Under the pieces are notes generated by a model. It saw only the letters and a list, made by a program, of their open reading frames with translations. It searched no databases and was not told the DNA's origin. DNA of 64,000 nt. Origin: Scybalosoma faecavium. GTDB lineage: Bacteria > Bacillota > Clostridia > Christensenellales > Christensenellaceae. Location of the stretch: the NCBI GenBank assembly GCA_018716135.1, contig DVKG01000012.1:62001-126000 (forward strand), given 5' to 3'. The first letter of the stretch is position 1. The number at the start of each line of letters is the position of its first letter. The position numbers and the translations under genes were made by a program. Below are positions 17,933 to 26,687 of the stretch, in pieces.

Positions 17933-19149
17933 CAGACGAGAACTATCTTGTGATAGACCTTCTTGCCTTTTTTGATGATAACGCCTTTGGCAGCCTGCGC
18001 CGCATCTATCACCGCGAACTCATCCGTTACTTTTTCACCGTCAAGCTGAACGCCGCCGCCTTTAATAAGCTTGCGTGCTTCTCCGTTAGATTTAGCCAGC
18101 CCCGCGGCGACCATTATCTCATAAACCTTGCCGTCTCCGAACTGCTCTTTGGTAAGCTCTGTCTTGGGCATATTCTCGTTATCTCCGTTTCCGCCAAAGA
18201 GCGCTCTGGTCGCCGTCTGCGCCTTATCCGCCTCATCCTTGCCATGTATCATGCTTGTGAGCTCATAAGCGAGAACTTCCTTCGCCTCGTTTATCTTTTC
18301 ATCCTTGAGCGAGCCAAGTCTGTGAACCTCATCCATGGGCAGGAACGTGAGCAGAGCCAGGCATTTCTCTACGTCTGCGTCGTCTACATTTCTCCAATAT
18401 TGGTAGAACTCATACGGCGAAGTTTTTTCGGGATCGAGCCAAAGCGCGCCGGATTCCGTCTTGCCCATTTTTTTGCCGTCGCTCTTCAGGAGCAGAGTGA
18501 ACGTCATGCCAAACGCTGCTTTTTGCTCCTTACGGCGAATAAGGTCTGCGCCCGCGAGTATATTACTCCACTGATCGTCTCCGCCCATTTGCAGAGTGCA
18601 GCCGTATTCACGGTTGAGCTCGAGGAAATCGTACGCCTGCATAAGCATGTAGTTGAACTCGAGGAAAGTAAGACCTTTCTCCATTCTGCGCTTGTAGCAT
18701 TCTGCCGTAAGCATTCTGTTTACTGAAAAATGCGCGCCGACTTCACGCAGAAATTCTATGTAATTCAAGCCGCGAAGCCAGTCTGCGTTGTTAACCATCA
18801 GAGCTTTCCCATCGGAAAAATCCAGGAACTTGCCAATCTGTTTTTTAAACTTATTCGCGTTCTCGTCTATCTGCTCGATAGACATCATCTTACGCATATC
18901 TGTCTTTCCGCTTGGGTCGCCGATCATACATGTACCGCCGCCTATCAAAGCAACGGGACGATGACCTGCCCTCTGCATATGAGCCATAGCCATAAGCGCG
19001 ACGAAATGACCGACATGGAGGCTGTCCGCCGTAGGATCAAATCCAATATAGAACGTGACTTTCTCTTTTTCCAGCATCTCGCGCAAGCCTTCGTGTGTTA
19101 CCTGTTTTATAAATCCTCTCTCACTGAGGACGTCGTAAGCATTTCTCAT
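17932..19149 (-). CDS. tyrS: Tyrosyl-tRNA synthetase
   Basis: 405 residues, class I synthetase charging tRNA-Tyr. HIGH-type motif DPTADSLHVGHFVAL, Tyr-binding MQAYDFLEL and QMGGDDQWSN, KMSKS-type loop KKMGKTESG, and a C-terminal S4 RNA-binding domain (KSNGEARKLIKGGGVQLDG). ATG 19149 follows AAGGAGAAACGC; a longer open frame to 19215 runs into the repeat element. No T-box leader (no GGGTGG-type anticodon-sensing core) is visible upstream; instead the leader carries a hairpin repeat (19181-19270). Confidence 0.97.
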   Translation of the reverse strand: MRNAYDVLSERGFIKQVTHEGLREMLEKEKVTFYIGFDPTADSLHVGHFVALMAMAHMQRAGHRPVALIGGGTCMIGDPSGKTDMRKMMSIEQIDENANKFKKQIGKFLDFSDGKALMVNNADWLRGLNYIEFLREVGAHFSVNRMLTAECYKRRMEKGLTFLEFNYMLMQAYDFLELNREYGCTLQMGGDDQWSNILAGADLIRRKEQKAAFGMTFTLLLKSDGKKMGKTESGALWLDPEKTSPYEFYQYWRNVDDADVEKCLALLTFLPMDEVHRLGSLKDEKINEAKEVLAYELTSMIHGKDEADKAQTATRALFGGNGDNENMPKTELTKEQFGDGKVYEIMVAAGLAKSNGEARKLIKGGGVQLDGEKVTDEFAVIDAAQAAKGVIIKKGKKVYHKIVLV

Positions 19150-19180
19150 GCGTTTCTCCTTTGTATTTTGTATTTTTTCT

Positions 19181-19270
19181 CGTTCAATAAAGGGCGCTGC
19201 CCCGTCATTCAACAAATGAACGAGAGGCGAAGCCTCTTAGGGCTTCAGCGGCGGGTTGCACCGCCACTGA
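19181..19270. repeat. Solitary copy of the multi-hairpin repeat family
   Basis: About 90 bases closely match the first two-thirds of the 139-bp unit at 40229-40645: GTTCAATAA, a GGGC-GCT-GCCC hairpin, TTCA-ACAAA-TGAA, GAGAGGC-GAA-GCCTCT, and GGCTTCAGCGGC. The fourth hairpin differs in sequence (GGCGG-GTTGCA-CCGCC) but still forms a stem. It lies between the PLP aminotransferase and tyrS in the same orientation relative to minus-strand transcription as the array. Confidence 0.85.
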
Positions 19271-19292
19271 CAGTTATATTTACAACAATTTT

Positions 19293-20477
19293 TTAACGGC
19301 CGCAGAACATATCTCCGAGTATCTTCATGCCTTTTTTAATTTTGTCTTCGCTCACCATAGTAAAATTGAGGCGCAAAGTGTTGTCGTGACCTCCGTCAGC
19401 ATAGAAATGCGTTCCCGGGACGTAGGCTACCTTGCGTTTAACAGCCTCGCTGAACATTTCGGTCGCATTAATATTCTCCGGCAATTCCAGCCATATAAAC
19501 ATACCGCCTTCAGGTCTGACCAGCTTTGTACCTTCGGGAAAATACTTCTCCGCCAGATCGCACATAAGAGCGAGCTTGTCTTTATAAAGATCACAGTTAT
19601 GCTGAATTCCCGCAGGCAGACAGCCCTCGGCCAGATAGCCCGCGACCATGTTTTGTGTCAAATTCGGAGAATGCACATCCGCACCCTGCTTAGCCAAAAC
19701 AAATTTCTGAATTATAGCGGGATTCGCATAAGCCGCGCCGACGCGCACGCCGGGAGATATTGTTTTTGAATAGCTTATGAGACGAACGACGATGGAATCG
19801 TCTCCTTCTTTGTCAAAAGACTTGATAGAAGGCTGGGCTTCTCCCCGGTATCTCAGCTTGCCGTAAGGATCGTCCTCAAGGATTACGCAGTCGTATTCAC
19901 GGCACAATTCCTCCATTTTCTTCCTGCGGTCTGCCGGGAGAGTGCGTCCTGTCGGGTTTTGGAACGTCGGGATAGTATATATGAATTTAGGGCTGTAATC
20001 CTTCAGCTTTTGCTCCAGATCGTCCATAACAATACCCTTCTCGTCCATTTCAACTTCTACAATCTTAGCCTGATGCAGCTTGAAAGTCTGAATCGCGCCG
20101 AGAAACGTAGGCGACTCTACGAGGATTACATCGCCGGGATTTATGAACGCCTTACCCATAAAGTCTATTCCCTGAGACGAACCCGTAAGCGTTATCAGCT
20201 CGTTCATCTGCGGCTTGAAGCCCTCTTCCTCCAGCGATTTCTTTATTTCGTTCAGCAGATCGTTCGTACCTGACGTTCCGCCATATTGAAGAACGGCGTC
20301 GCCGTTTTCTTTTATAAGCTCATACGCCAGCTGCGCCATCTTCTCTTTTGGGAAAGAATCAGGAGCGGGATTCCCTCCCGCGAAAGATATTATCTCAGGG
20401 TCTGCGAGAAGTGAGAATATAGCCCTGATAGCGCTGCCTGTTACGCCTTCATATCTGTCTGCAAATCTCAAATTCAT
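19293..20477 (-). CDS. PLP-dependent aminotransferase, 2-aminoadipate/LysN-MocR-like class I
   Basis: 394 residues, fold-type I. It starts with RFADRYEGVTGSAIRAIFSLLADPEIISFAGGNPAPDSFP, the usual opening of the LysN/aromatic aminotransferase subgroup. The PLP-Lys is in LISYSKTISPGVRVG, the Asp in ILEDDPYGKLRY, and the carboxylate-binding Arg in LRLNFT. Substrate is probably an aromatic, branched-chain or 2-aminoadipate-type amino acid; not resolvable. It has a strong promoter at 20611-20639; the RBS before the ATG is weak. Confidence 0.9.
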   Translation of the reverse strand: MNLRFADRYEGVTGSAIRAIFSLLADPEIISFAGGNPAPDSFPKEKMAQLAYELIKENGDAVLQYGGTSGTNDLLNEIKKSLEEEGFKPQMNELITLTGSSQGIDFMGKAFINPGDVILVESPTFLGAIQTFKLHQAKIVEVEMDEKGIVMDDLEQKLKDYSPKFIYTIPTFQNPTGRTLPADRRKKMEELCREYDCVILEDDPYGKLRYRGEAQPSIKSFDKEGDDSIVVRLISYSKTISPGVRVGAAYANPAIIQKFVLAKQGADVHSPNLTQNMVAGYLAEGCLPAGIQHNCDLYKDKLALMCDLAEKYFPEGTKLVRPEGGMFIWLELPENINATEMFSEAVKRKVAYVPGTHFYADGGHDNTLRLNFTMVSEDKIKKGMKILGDMFCGR

Positions 20478-20610
20478 ATTTTTTAATCACACGGGCGCGT
20501 CCGCTTCGCCGTGTATCCTCCACATTTTTTATTCTGCCGTATATATTGCAAAAATCCGCCCATGCGCACGTTTTGGCGCACTAACAGACAAAAGCACGAC
20601 TTTAACATCA

Positions 20611-20639
20611 ATTATAGACCTTTTCTCACTTCTTATCAA
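20611..20639 (-). promoter_or_regulatory. Sigma-A promoter of the aminotransferase
   Basis: On the minus strand TTGATA (20639-20634), 17-bp spacer, TATAAT (20616-20611). Leader of about 127 bases. Confidence 0.8.
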
Positions 20640-21140
20640 CTGTTAAAGACAGAAAATTAACATTTTAATACTTTACAAGCATAAATGCCGCGCAATCAGC
20701 TTGCGTACAATGTTCACAAAACTTTTTTCGTGTTGTTTTACAATTTGCATTACATTAATTATAAGCTGCGTAATGCGTTCCCGCTCTGCCGCATAACCTC
20801 GCCGTGCCGAACGCATACAATAGACACCTCGGATTTGCAGTCACTTTTCCCGCAATATTTTGGATAATCACAGCGCTTTCTCCCATGCAGGCTGATTATA
20901 AAAAACACAAGCCGCCGAGCTCCCATCCGACTGCTTTCGACAATCGCCGGCGCCGCCGTCTTTGCGCTGCTTTTATGATACATTCTGCCGGAGCAATATT
21001 ATTCCTTCGTTTCATTGAAGCTCTGATATATTGGCTGTTTCAGCTTCATGAAAAAATATAGAATACAACAGTTTTCGCTGCCATAAATGCCGTCCATGCC
21101 GTTTTTCCCGTAAAGAAAAGCAAGCGGGCGAAACGACTAC
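20640..21140. other. Gene-free stretch between ytxC and the aminotransferase
   Basis: Short open frames here lack ribosome sites and resemble no family. A TTTCGACAA at 20935-20943 is the complement of a Spo0A-box core (TGTCGAA), but it lies 3' of ytxC and over 450 bases from the aminotransferase start, so a regulatory role is doubtful. Confidence 0.4.
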
Positions 21141-21866
21141 TTAAAAAAACACCGTTCTCTCGCCAAATATCTGATACACCATCTCCCTGAGCAGCGGATC
21201 TTTCGCTTTGCTCATATCTATCTCTCGCGGACATAGATGAATAAGACGAGTTATCAACGCCTCTTCTGCAGACATTTCTCCCTCGTCGATAAGCACTACG
21301 CCTATTCGCATAGCGCCGCTGAATATCTCATATCCGCTCTCTCCTGGAGCAACGCTTACCCTGCCCACGAGCGGCTCTCTGACTGAGACTATATATTTTA
21401 GCATACTTATCAGCTCTGCGCCATCAGTATTTATTATATATTCATCACAGCATTTGCGGAGCTCTTCGCTCCACTTCTTAGTCAGATCCTTCATCCTAAA
21501 TCGCATTATACCATCCAGAGATACTGCACCTCCATCCGATTCCATAAGGCATACCGCTATTCTGTTGCTAATATCAGCGTGCATATCCTCCGGTATGAGC
21601 AAACGACGCAGCGTATCTGAAAGTATCCCCGCTTTTTCCTCGTCGGTTAGTATATATAAATCGTCAAGCTCCTTCAAAAGATATGCGACTTGTAAATATT
21701 CAATCACAACATCTGAAAGCACATCGGAAAGCATAAAGACGTCCGATCTGTCTTTGCAGTCTACACCGACATAACTTCCATAATTTTTCGTTAGTTCCAG
21801 ACCTTCGCCCGAAATTATAGGCGCAAGACTTACCTCGTCTGACCAAACGCCCACTATATATTCCAA
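21141..21866 (-). CDS. ytxC: Putative sporulation protein YtxC
   Basis: 241 residues, resembling the YtxC family of endospore formers: SLDGIMRFRMKDLTKKWSEELRKCCDEYI, followed by the LISMLKYIVSVREP segment that characterises the family, and a C-terminal EMVYQIFGERTVFF. Its biochemical role is unknown. The start is TTG at 21866, preceded by GAGGAGGCAGAG; no in-frame ATG is better placed. Stands alone; downstream is the gene-free stretch. Confidence 0.75.
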   Translation of the reverse strand: MEYIVGVWSDEVSLAPIISGEGLELTKNYGSYVGVDCKDRSDVFMLSDVLSDVVIEYLQVAYLLKELDDLYILTDEEKAGILSDTLRRLLIPEDMHADISNRIAVCLMESDGGAVSLDGIMRFRMKDLTKKWSEELRKCCDEYIINTDGAELISMLKYIVSVREPLVGRVSVAPGESGYEIFSGAMRIGVVLIDEGEMSAEEALITRLIHLCPREIDMSKAKDPLLREMVYQIFGERTVFF

Positions 21867-22024
21867 CTCTGCCTCCTCTCACGCCAGAGCAAAAAGCGCT
21901 GACTAAACCGCTACATTTAAATTATGCAGCGCACCCGCAAAACGTGCCGCCATATCGGGCAATTCTATTCTGCTCTAAGTTTCATCTTATATTTCTCCAA
22001 TTAGTGGTCATCGTTCTTAATCTG

Positions 22025-22053
22025 TTGCTATTACGTCTTATTTAGGTTATACT
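22025..22053 (+). promoter_or_regulatory. Promoter of the nfeD-SPFH operon
   Basis: TTGCTA (22025-22030), 17-bp spacer, TATACT (22048-22053); start site near 22060, about 40 bases before the ATG. Confidence 0.65.
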
Positions 22054-22101
22054 ATAAGCAGCAGAGGAAGATAACTTATTAATTGAAATGGAGGAAGCTG
22101 C

Positions 22102-22551
22102 ATGTTATTTGGAATTGACGCATGGGTACTCTGGCTCGCTGCAACGGCGATTTTTGTCATAGTTGAGTTTATCACGGCTTTCCAACTCGTGACGATCTGG
22201 TTCGCCGCCGGCGCACTGTGCGCTATGCTTGTGTCTTTCGCCGGAGTGGATTTATTCTGGCAGATATTCATCTTTGCTATGGTCTCGCTTGTCCTGCTCA
22301 CAGTTGTGCTTAAATTCAAGCCATTTGACAAACAAAAATCCGGCGTGACTCCTACGAACTCTGACAGAGTTATAGGGCAAACCGGACTTGTCATAGAAGA
22401 AATCAACCCTACAGAAGGCACGGGACAGGCTAAAGTTCTCGGGCAGATTTGGTCCGCTATCAGCGAAAACGGAGAAATAATACCGGTGGGCATTCCCCTG
22501 ATTGTCAAAGGTATATCCGGCGTTAAACTGGTCGTCGTTAGGGAAAAATAA
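22102..22551 (+). CDS. NfeD family membrane protein
   Basis: 149 residues of the short NfeD type: two or three N-terminal membrane helices (LWLAATAIFVIVEFITAF; LVTIWFAAGALCAMLV; IFIFAMVSLVLLTVVL) and a C-terminal OB-fold of about 65 residues with the typical VIGQTGLVIEEINP and GQAKVLGQIWSAISENGEIIPVG. NfeD proteins are encoded beside SPFH (stomatin/flotillin) proteins and are thought to work with them in membrane microdomains; here the SPFH gene follows 62 bases downstream. RBS GGAGG precedes the ATG. Confidence 0.93.
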   Translation: MLFGIDAWVLWLAATAIFVIVEFITAFQLVTIWFAAGALCAMLVSFAGVDLFWQIFIFAMVSLVLLTVVLKFKPFDKQKSGVTPTNSDRVIGQTGLVIEEINPTEGTGQAKVLGQIWSAISENGEIIPVGIPLIVKGISGVKLVVVREK

Positions 22552-22613
22552 GACATTGGAGATTCGTCGTCTCCATGCTTATATTATATCAATTTAAGGA
22601 AGGAATTTAACAA

Positions 22614-23525
22614 ATGGGTTTATTCGGTATTATTTTAATCGTAGTAATCGTACTCGTTATAGTAGCTCTGCTGCTCTCCAACATACGCGTCGTGCCTCAG
22701 GCTCACGCTATGATAATCGAGCGTCTGGGAGCGTATCACACCACTTGGAATGTCGGACTTCACGTAAAGGTTCCTTTTGTCGACAGAGTTGCATCGAGAG
22801 TATCATTGAAGGAAGATTTTCTCGACTTCGACCCGCAGCCCGTTATAACAAAAGACAACGTAACTATAATGATAGATACCGTAGTGTTCTATCAGATAAC
22901 AGATCCCAAGCTTTACACCTACGGTATAAGCTCTCCTAAAATGGCAATCGCCAATCTCAGCACTACAACTTTGAGAAACATAATCGGCGATCTGGAGCTG
23001 GATCAAACTCTAACATCACGCGACATCATAAACGGTCAAATGCGCGCTATACTGGACGAAGCGACAGACGCATGGGGCATAAAAGTCAATCGAGTAGAGC
23101 TTAAAAATATCAACCCGCCTGTTGAGATTCAAAACGCAATGGAGCGTCAGATGAAAGCGGAGCGTGAAAGACGCGAATCCATTCTGCGCGCTGAAGGCGA
23201 AAAACGCTCTGCAGTCCTCGTCGCCGAGGGTGAAAAGGAATCGGCTATCCTCCGGGCAGAGGCCGCTAAGCAATCCATGATCCGCCAGGCGGAAGGTAAA
23301 GCTGAGGCGATCCTCAAAGTTCAGGAAGCTACGGCACGCGGTCTGCAAATGATAAAGGACGTCGAAGCAGACAAATCTCTAATCGCTTTGCGCAGCCTAG
23401 AAACTATGGAAAAGGTAGCGGACGGCAAAGCAACCAAGCTCATCATCCCATCCGAGATGCAAAGCCTCGCAGGTATGGCAGCTTCTTTAAAAGAGATAGT
23501 TTCAGATTCTAAGCAAGCTGAATAA
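22614..23525 (+). CDS. SPFH/Band 7 (stomatin-like) membrane protein
   Basis: 303 residues. One N-terminal membrane helix (IILIVVIVLVIVALLLSNI), an SPFH domain (VVPQAHAMIIERLGAY; DTVVFYQITDP; TLRNIIGDLELDQTLTSRDIIN; DEATDAWGIKVNRVELKNI) and an Ala/Glu-rich coiled coil (RAEGEKRSAVLVAEGEKESAI region). This is the QmcA/paraslipin type that forms large membrane-bound rings. Co-transcribed with the NfeD gene and followed by a strong terminator. Confidence 0.95.
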   Translation: MGLFGIILIVVIVLVIVALLLSNIRVVPQAHAMIIERLGAYHTTWNVGLHVKVPFVDRVASRVSLKEDFLDFDPQPVITKDNVTIMIDTVVFYQITDPKLYTYGISSPKMAIANLSTTTLRNIIGDLELDQTLTSRDIINGQMRAILDEATDAWGIKVNRVELKNINPPVEIQNAMERQMKAERERRESILRAEGEKRSAVLVAEGEKESAILRAEAAKQSMIRQAEGKAEAILKVQEATARGLQMIKDVEADKSLIALRSLETMEKVADGKATKLIIPSEMQSLAGMAASLKEIVSDSKQAE

Positions 23526-23533
23526 ACAAAACT

Positions 23534-23574
23534 CCCCCTTATCCGTCACCTCCGGGCGGATAAGGGGGTTTCTT
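23534..23574 (+). terminator. Terminator of the nfeD-SPFH operon
   Basis: A 12-bp perfect stem (23534-23545 with 23557-23568), 11-base loop, then TTTCTT. Confidence 0.9.
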
Positions 23575-23601
23575 ATAAGCGCAGATTGTAAAATAGTATT
23601 A

Positions 23602-24837
23602 TTACCGCACATCCATTTTCAAAATTGTATTCAGAAGCACGTCCGCGCCTTTCGCACACCTGTCAATATGAGTATATTCTCTCTCACATTGCGCATGCCC
23701 TCCGTTACTCGGCACAAAGACCATAGCCGCAGGCATTATATATGAGAGAAACTGAGCGTCATGGCCGGGGCCGCTGTACATCCGCATATGCGAATATCCC
23801 AGCTCTTTAGCCGAAGCCTCGACGAGATTTACATATCTGTCAAAAAATTTCACGCCTTCTCTCGACCAAACCCGCTTTAGTCTGACACTGCACCTCTCCA
23901 CCTCGCCTTCTAATCGAGCAAGAAGTGCATAAACTCTTTTCATGACTTCTTTATCCTGATGCCGCACATCCAAGCTGAATTTGACCATTTCGGGTACAGT
24001 CCTGTATGTGTTTGGCATACAGGATATTTTACCTATGGTATATACCAGCTCTTTTCCTTCTCTGTCTAATTCATTATGAAGAATTTGAATAAGCCTCGCC
24101 GCAGAATAGAGAGCGTCTCTTCTGTTTTCCATAGGAACCGCACCCGCGTGGTCCGCTTGTCCTTTGATTGTAAATTCATATCCCGCCGCACAGCACACGC
24201 CTTCCACGACGCCTATATCTATACCCGCGTCATCCAGAACAGGCCCCTGCTCTATATGAAGCTCGACCATGCCTATGTATTTTTCCGCAGAGGCACGGTT
24301 TTCTAAATCTCCTGCATATCCGCTCTCTTCCAGAGCCTCTCCGAACGTCATGCCTCCGTCCTCAAAATCTGTAGAAACAGAACACATTATCTCTGATTTG
24401 CTGTACTTTCCTGTTATCACGCCGGAGCCCATCATTATGGGTTTAAATCTGGCGCCCTCACTATTAGTCCATATGGCCAACGTAATCGGATGCTTATGCG
24501 GTATTTTATCCCTTACTATGGTCTCCGCGGCTTCCAAAGCCGTCAGCACACCGAGCATCCCGTCATAATTACCGCCGTGTCGAACAGAATCGCAGTGAGA
24601 CCCTGCCAGAATCCCGGGCAGGCTGTCGTCCTCTCCGGGCAATGTTGCATATATGTTCGCCATATCGTCCGTAAGTATGTACATCCCCAGCGCCGCACAT
24701 CGTCTGCAAAACTCATTGCGTGCAGATATGTCCGACCGCGTAAGAGAGAGACGTGTTATCCCGCCCAATCCCGTGTTTCCGTATTTTGAAAATGCCTTTA
24801 TCTTTTCGCCCAAGCGCTCTTTGCTGCATTTATACAA
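23602..24837 (-). CDS. M20 amidohydrolase (allantoate/N-carbamoyl-amino-acid hydrolase type) with altered active site
   Basis: 411 residues of the carbamoylase/allantoate amidohydrolase branch of M20. Metal ligands are present: His81 in AGSHCDSV, Asp92 in GGNYDGMLGV, Glu127 in NSEGARF, His in MVELHIEQGP, and His in GPGHDAQFLS. The usual NEEG motif reads NSEG (codon AGT, 24460-24462), so the position of the catalytic general-base Glu (126) is Ser. Related enzymes hydrolyse N-carbamoyl amino acids, allantoate or ureidoglycine. The frame begins at TTG 24837 without a strong RBS. It follows the Fe-ADH gene by 53 bases, probably in one operon. Confidence 0.85.
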   Translation of the reverse strand: MYKCSKERLGEKIKAFSKYGNTGLGGITRLSLTRSDISARNEFCRRCAALGMYILTDDMANIYATLPGEDDSLPGILAGSHCDSVRHGGNYDGMLGVLTALEAAETIVRDKIPHKHPITLAIWTNSEGARFKPIMMGSGVITGKYSKSEIMCSVSTDFEDGGMTFGEALEESGYAGDLENRASAEKYIGMVELHIEQGPVLDDAGIDIGVVEGVCCAAGYEFTIKGQADHAGAVPMENRRDALYSAARLIQILHNELDREGKELVYTIGKISCMPNTYRTVPEMVKFSLDVRHQDKEVMKRVYALLARLEGEVERCSVRLKRVWSREGVKFFDRYVNLVEASAKELGYSHMRMYSGPGHDAQFLSYIMPAAMVFVPSNGGHAQCEREYTHIDRCAKGADVLLNTILKMDVR

Positions 24838-24890
24838 TTCTTCACACCAGCCTCTCGGTCGCCTGCCGCCGCTCGTATTAAGCTTTATAT

Positions 24891-26006
24891 CTAACGATTA
24901 TTCATATTAACTTCGAAAGTCTGAGCATAGATATCTTTGATCTGTTCTTCACTCAGATTCACTATACATGTACCTATGTTTTTGGCGCGCATAGCTGTTT
25001 TTGTAAATTTCAACACTTCATCCGAAGATATTATCTCTTTTTTCCCCATGTATTCCCGAAGCATATATGTAAGATGGCTTACGCTCGCAAAGCCCAGCGC
25101 CTCTACAATCTCAGAAGTAGGTTTAGGAGCAGAGACCGACGCATATTTCAAAAACTCTGCCATCAACAGTCCGTTTGCTCTGCCATGATCTATATTTTTG
25201 AAATACGTGAGAGGATAGCCCATGGAGTGAACCACATTCGTCCCCGTCTGCGCTATTACAATTCCACCGAGTGTAGAAGCATAGAGCAAAGCATTTCTAT
25301 CCTCCGGCGTCAGTTCGGAAAAGAGAAGCTTCTGAAGCATCGGCGCCAAAGAGCGCATTCCCTCCAGCGCAAGCGCAGAGGAGATAGCGTCCGCTCTGAC
25401 AGAAAGATAACTCTCTATCAAATGCGTCAGAGCATCGACTGTTGTGTTAATCGTAGTAGTCTGACTCAGCTTCATCATGTATTTTCCGTCCAGCAGCGCT
25501 ACGTCGGGGAACATAAACGGCGCTGAGAGCGGCGTCTTTGTTTGTGCTGCATCGTTTGTCAGAACTGCATATTGCGTGACCTCAGAACCTGTTCCCGCTG
25601 TGGTGGGTATGAACGCCATAGGGAGAACTTTATCTTGATATTCGCCGGAGAACAAAGCGTCGCGATTGATATCCTGCGCCGCCAGAACAGCTATTGCCTT
25701 GCCCGCATCCATAGGCGAGCCGCCGCCTATGGCTATTACAAAGTCTGCTCCGCTTTCGCGTGCCAACCCGGCGCCCTCGTAAACACATTCTACCGTAGGG
25801 TTGCTCATAACTTTGTCATACACCACGTACTGCTGACCATTTTCCTCCAAAGCTCTTTTAACATCTGCGAGCGCTCCGTTTATCTTAGCGGAGTGCTTAC
25901 CCGTAACGATAATCGCTTTCTCACCGAGTTTCAATGAATCTTTGTTTTCTTCTATACACTTCGCGCCCATTATTATTTTAGTGGGCATATAGAATTTGAG
26001 TTTCAT
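24891..26006 (-). CDS. Iron-containing (group III) alcohol dehydrogenase
   Basis: 371 residues of the Fe-ADH family. NAD-binding IGGGSPMDAGKAIA, the FIPTTAGTGSEVTQYAVL motif, and metal ligands Asp/His in VDALTHLIES and two His in NVVHSMGYPLTYFKNIDHGRANG. It reduces aldehydes or oxidises alcohols with NAD(P)H; substrate unknown. First gene of an operon with the M20 hydrolase, controlled from a promoter 244 bases upstream. Conserved metal residues are all intact. Confidence 0.92.
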   Translation of the reverse strand: MKLKFYMPTKIIMGAKCIEENKDSLKLGEKAIIVTGKHSAKINGALADVKRALEENGQQYVVYDKVMSNPTVECVYEGAGLARESGADFVIAIGGGSPMDAGKAIAVLAAQDINRDALFSGEYQDKVLPMAFIPTTAGTGSEVTQYAVLTNDAAQTKTPLSAPFMFPDVALLDGKYMMKLSQTTTINTTVDALTHLIESYLSVRADAISSALALEGMRSLAPMLQKLLFSELTPEDRNALLYASTLGGIVIAQTGTNVVHSMGYPLTYFKNIDHGRANGLLMAEFLKYASVSAPKPTSEIVEALGFASVSHLTYMLREYMGKKEIISSDEVLKFTKTAMRAKNIGTCIVNLSEEQIKDIYAQTFEVNMNNR

Positions 26007-26209
26007 ACCTTTTTTCTCACTTTCATAATTGATAATTCGAGCCTAAAGCCACTTTAGCAAGTACATAACTTTGCATTTTCACAATTCGGAAAAGCCGTCT
26101 AAGCTTTTATTTTATCACAGCTCTGCTGCGCTGTTCCGCATATTCACGCACATACACTCCAATCTTTAAATTCTGAAATTCATCTCCTTACATCCAAGCA
26201 TAGCAATAC

Positions 26210-26243
26210 TTTTTGCAACGACACATTTCGTGACTTGCAAAAA
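26210..26243. promoter_or_regulatory. Palindrome just after the Fe-ADH start site
   Basis: TTTTTGCAA (26210-26218) and TTGCAAAAA (26235-26243) are perfect inverted repeats around a 16-base centre. The site begins about 7 bases after the predicted transcription start and could be an operator for a repressor or an RNA stem. Confidence 0.5.
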
Positions 26244-26256
26244 ATAATATATTCAC

Positions 26257-26284
26257 ATTATACACAAAATAAATCTAATGTCAA
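26257..26284 (-). promoter_or_regulatory. Strong promoter of the Fe-ADH-M20 operon with a long leader
   Basis: On the minus strand perfect TTGACA (26284-26279), 16-bp spacer, perfect TATAAT (26262-26257). The start near 26250 leaves about 244 bases of untranslated leader before the Fe-ADH ATG at 26006. Confidence 0.75.
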
Positions 26285-26289
26285 TAAGC

Positions 26290-26625
26290 AAAACGCTCAG
26301 ACAGCTCATTATACTAGATATTCCGGGGCATTTATCAATCTGCGCGCAAGCCGTTTACATTCCATTTTATTCAAAACAGCAAACAAATATTTTGCATAAT
26401 CACATATTAGGAATTGCACAATTTGTATTTTCATTCACCTTTACAGCCTGCGTCTGCAGTGAAACGATTTTATTCTGACAATATGATTCTTATTTTCGTT
26501 AGAGCATTTCAAAGCCGTTTTGCCTTTTATAGCATCAACGAAACCCTTTCACACGATCAGCTTGCAAAATACTAAAAAATGATTTTTTGCACTTCTTCAC
26601 GCGCATTCTATCCCGGCAATACAAA
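26290..26625. other. AT-rich intergenic stretch without a recognisable gene
   Basis: No open frame with a ribosome site was found on either strand. The sequence is clearly richer in A and T than its neighbours. It lies between the Fe-ADH promoter and the terminator of the amino-acid ABC operon. Confidence 0.5.
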
Positions 26626-26653
26626 ACGAGCAGTTCAAACCGCATCTGCTCGT
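26626..26653 (-). terminator. Terminator of the amino-acid ABC operon
   Basis: ACGAGCAG (26626-26633) with CTGCTCGT (26646-26653), 12-base loop; on the minus strand followed by TTTGTATTG. Confidence 0.75.
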
Positions 26654-26687
26654 CTTATATATTACTTATTTTTTATTTTTATCTATA

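Noticed and set aside
19150..19290. T-box riboswitch upstream of tyrS
   Set aside because: No T-box core sequence or antiterminator pattern; the gap is taken up by the hairpin repeat.
20935..20943. Spo0A-box-like TTTCGACAA
   Set aside because: Single site, not near a promoter of a plausible target; expected by chance in 64 kb.
20804..21061. 85-codon open frame in the gap before ytxC
   Set aside because: No RBS, low-complexity His/Arg stretches, no family; treated as non-coding.
24269..24789. Overlapping open frames opposite the M20 hydrolase
   Set aside because: Two shadow frames within a conserved gene, neither with an RBS.
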